DNA of 60,282 nt, taken from contig JAEUMZ010000059.1 of NCBI GenBank assembly GCA_016790765.1, forward strand, positions 1 to 60,282, given 5' to 3'. The position numbers were made by a program, and so were the translations under genes. Position 1 is the first letter of the stretch; the number at the start of each line of letters is the position of its first letter. This document shows positions 59,730 to 60,282 of the stretch, piece after piece. A model generated the notes under the pieces. It was not told where the DNA came from. It ran no database searches and saw only the letters and a program-made list of their open reading frames with translations. Source of the DNA: Betaproteobacteria bacterium. Lineage in GTDB: Bacteria; Pseudomonadota; Gammaproteobacteria; Burkholderiales; Usitatibacteraceae.

Positions 59730-60282
59730 TCAGTCGCTGTTGGTGATGCCCAGCAGCGCCAGCAGGTTGCTGAACACGTTGTAGATGTCCAGGTACAGGG
59801 CCAGGGTCGCGGACACGTAATTCGTTTCCCCGCCGGTGACGATCCGGTTGATGTCATACATCATGAAGGCCGAGAAGATGCCGATGGCGATGACCGAGAG
59901 CGCGATGTAGAGCGCGGGCATCTGCAGGAACACATTGGCGATGCCGGCGATCAGCAGCATGACCGCGCCGATGAACAGGAACTTGCCCATGCCGGACAAG
60001 TCGCGCTTGATCACCGTGCCGAGGGAGGCCATGGCCATGAAGATCGCCGCGGTGCCGCCGAACGCGGTGGCGACCAGCATGCCACCGTCCTTGAGCGACA
60101 TCACCTTGCCGAGCAGGGCGGAGAGCATCAGGCCCATGAAGAACGTGAACGCCAGCAGGATGACCACGCCGGCCGAGCTGTTCTTGGTCTTTTCGATGGC
60201 ATAGAAAAAGCCGAACGAGACCGCCAGGAACAGGACGATGCCGAGCAACGGGCCGACGGTCTTGAACAGCGAAAAGCCGGTG
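59730..60282 (-). CDS. BAX inhibitor-1 family membrane protein, 5' end outside window
   Basis: The last 183 residues or so are present; the start lies beyond the right edge. At least six hydrophobic segments are seen. The family motif of the C-terminal half includes ALSVIAIGIFSAFMMYDINRIV and ATLALYLDIYNVFSNLLALLG, with conserved aspartates thought to gate Ca2+ leak in homologues. In bacteria (YbhL/YccA/YetJ types) these are inner-membrane proteins, some acting as pH-sensitive Ca2+ channels. Normal length is about 230, so some 45 residues are missing from view. Confidence 0.88.
   Translation of the reverse strand, partial: TGFSLFKTVGPLLGIVLFLAVSFGFFYAIEKTKNSSAGVVILLAFTFFMGLMLSALLGKVMSLKDGGMLVATAFGGTAAIFMAMASLGTVIKRDLSGMGKFLFIGAVMLLIAGIANVFLQMPALYIALSVIAIGIFSAFMMYDINRIVTGGETNYVSATLALYLDIYNVFSNLLALLGITNSD

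Noticed and set aside
1..60282. CRISPR arrays, tRNA or rRNA genes, insertion sequences, prophage or toxin-antitoxin genes
   Set aside because: No regularly spaced identical repeats, cloverleaf-like sequences, transposase, integrase or toxin-antitoxin families were recognised in any frame.

Overview
The window is a strongly GC-rich bacterial chromosome segment with very tight gene packing and many 4-bp ATGA/TTGA start-stop overlaps. Gene order is that of a betaproteobacterium: rne diverging from rluC-HAD phosphatase-Rieske, then a SAM methyltransferase and maf, then yceD-rpmF-plsX-fabHDG-acpP-fabF-mltG-tmk-holB-pilZ and tatD. No rRNA, tRNA, CRISPR array, insertion sequence or prophage gene was seen. 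I cannot name the genus with confidence.

Layout. 1-2.3 kb: cold-shock protein, MgtE magnesium transporter and a small secreted YXWGXW protein. 2.3-9.6 kb: a TPR/O-GlcNAc-transferase-like protein converging on glnS, then a minus-strand run of LysR regulator, MFS exporter and a membrane-anchored trypsin-like protease carrying a degenerate J-domain. 9.8-15.5 kb: small unknown protein, GNAT, EF-G-like GTPase, secreted unknown protein and AidB-type acyl-CoA dehydrogenase. 15.5-26 kb: rne, rluC, HAD phosphatase, Rieske protein, a large PAS-GGDEF-EAL protein, SAM methyltransferase and Maf. 25.8-37 kb: the ribosomal L32/fatty-acid synthesis cluster followed by mltG, tmk, holB, pilZ, a macrodomain protein, a LOG-family hydrolase and tatD. 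37-45.7 kb: Uup ABC-F ATPase, two PsiF-repeat proteins, a molybdopterin oxidoreductase, MntP, LD-carboxypeptidase and malic enzyme. 45.8-56.1 kb: GNAT, ArsR regulator, Tat-exported amidohydrolase, LplT-PlsC fusion and four polytopic or anchored membrane proteins of unknown function (DUF2157, DUF4401, GDYXXLXY, DUF2339). 56.4-60.3 kb: a 1057-residue exported dihaem cytochrome with CHRD, fibronectin-III-like and dockerin-like modules, and a BAX-inhibitor-1-like protein cut by the window edge.

How genes work together. The central block makes fatty acids: PlsX, FabH, FabD, FabG, AcpP and FabF supply acyl-ACP, with yceD-rpmF at the head of the unit. RNase E, RluC, EF-G2 and L32 serve RNA and translation. 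Tmk and the delta-prime clamp-loader subunit serve replication.

The most unusual content is not a protein. A roughly 72-bp imperfect palindrome occurs six times, in both orientations, between genes and once inside rluC, in frame. Two further inverted-repeat elements (6057-6197 and 381-572) sit beside it or alone. Together these look like undescribed REP/MITE-type repeat families. Other notable points are a symmetric divergent promoter that would give leaderless transcripts of two genes, the J-like/protease fusion, and the chimeric exported cytochrome.
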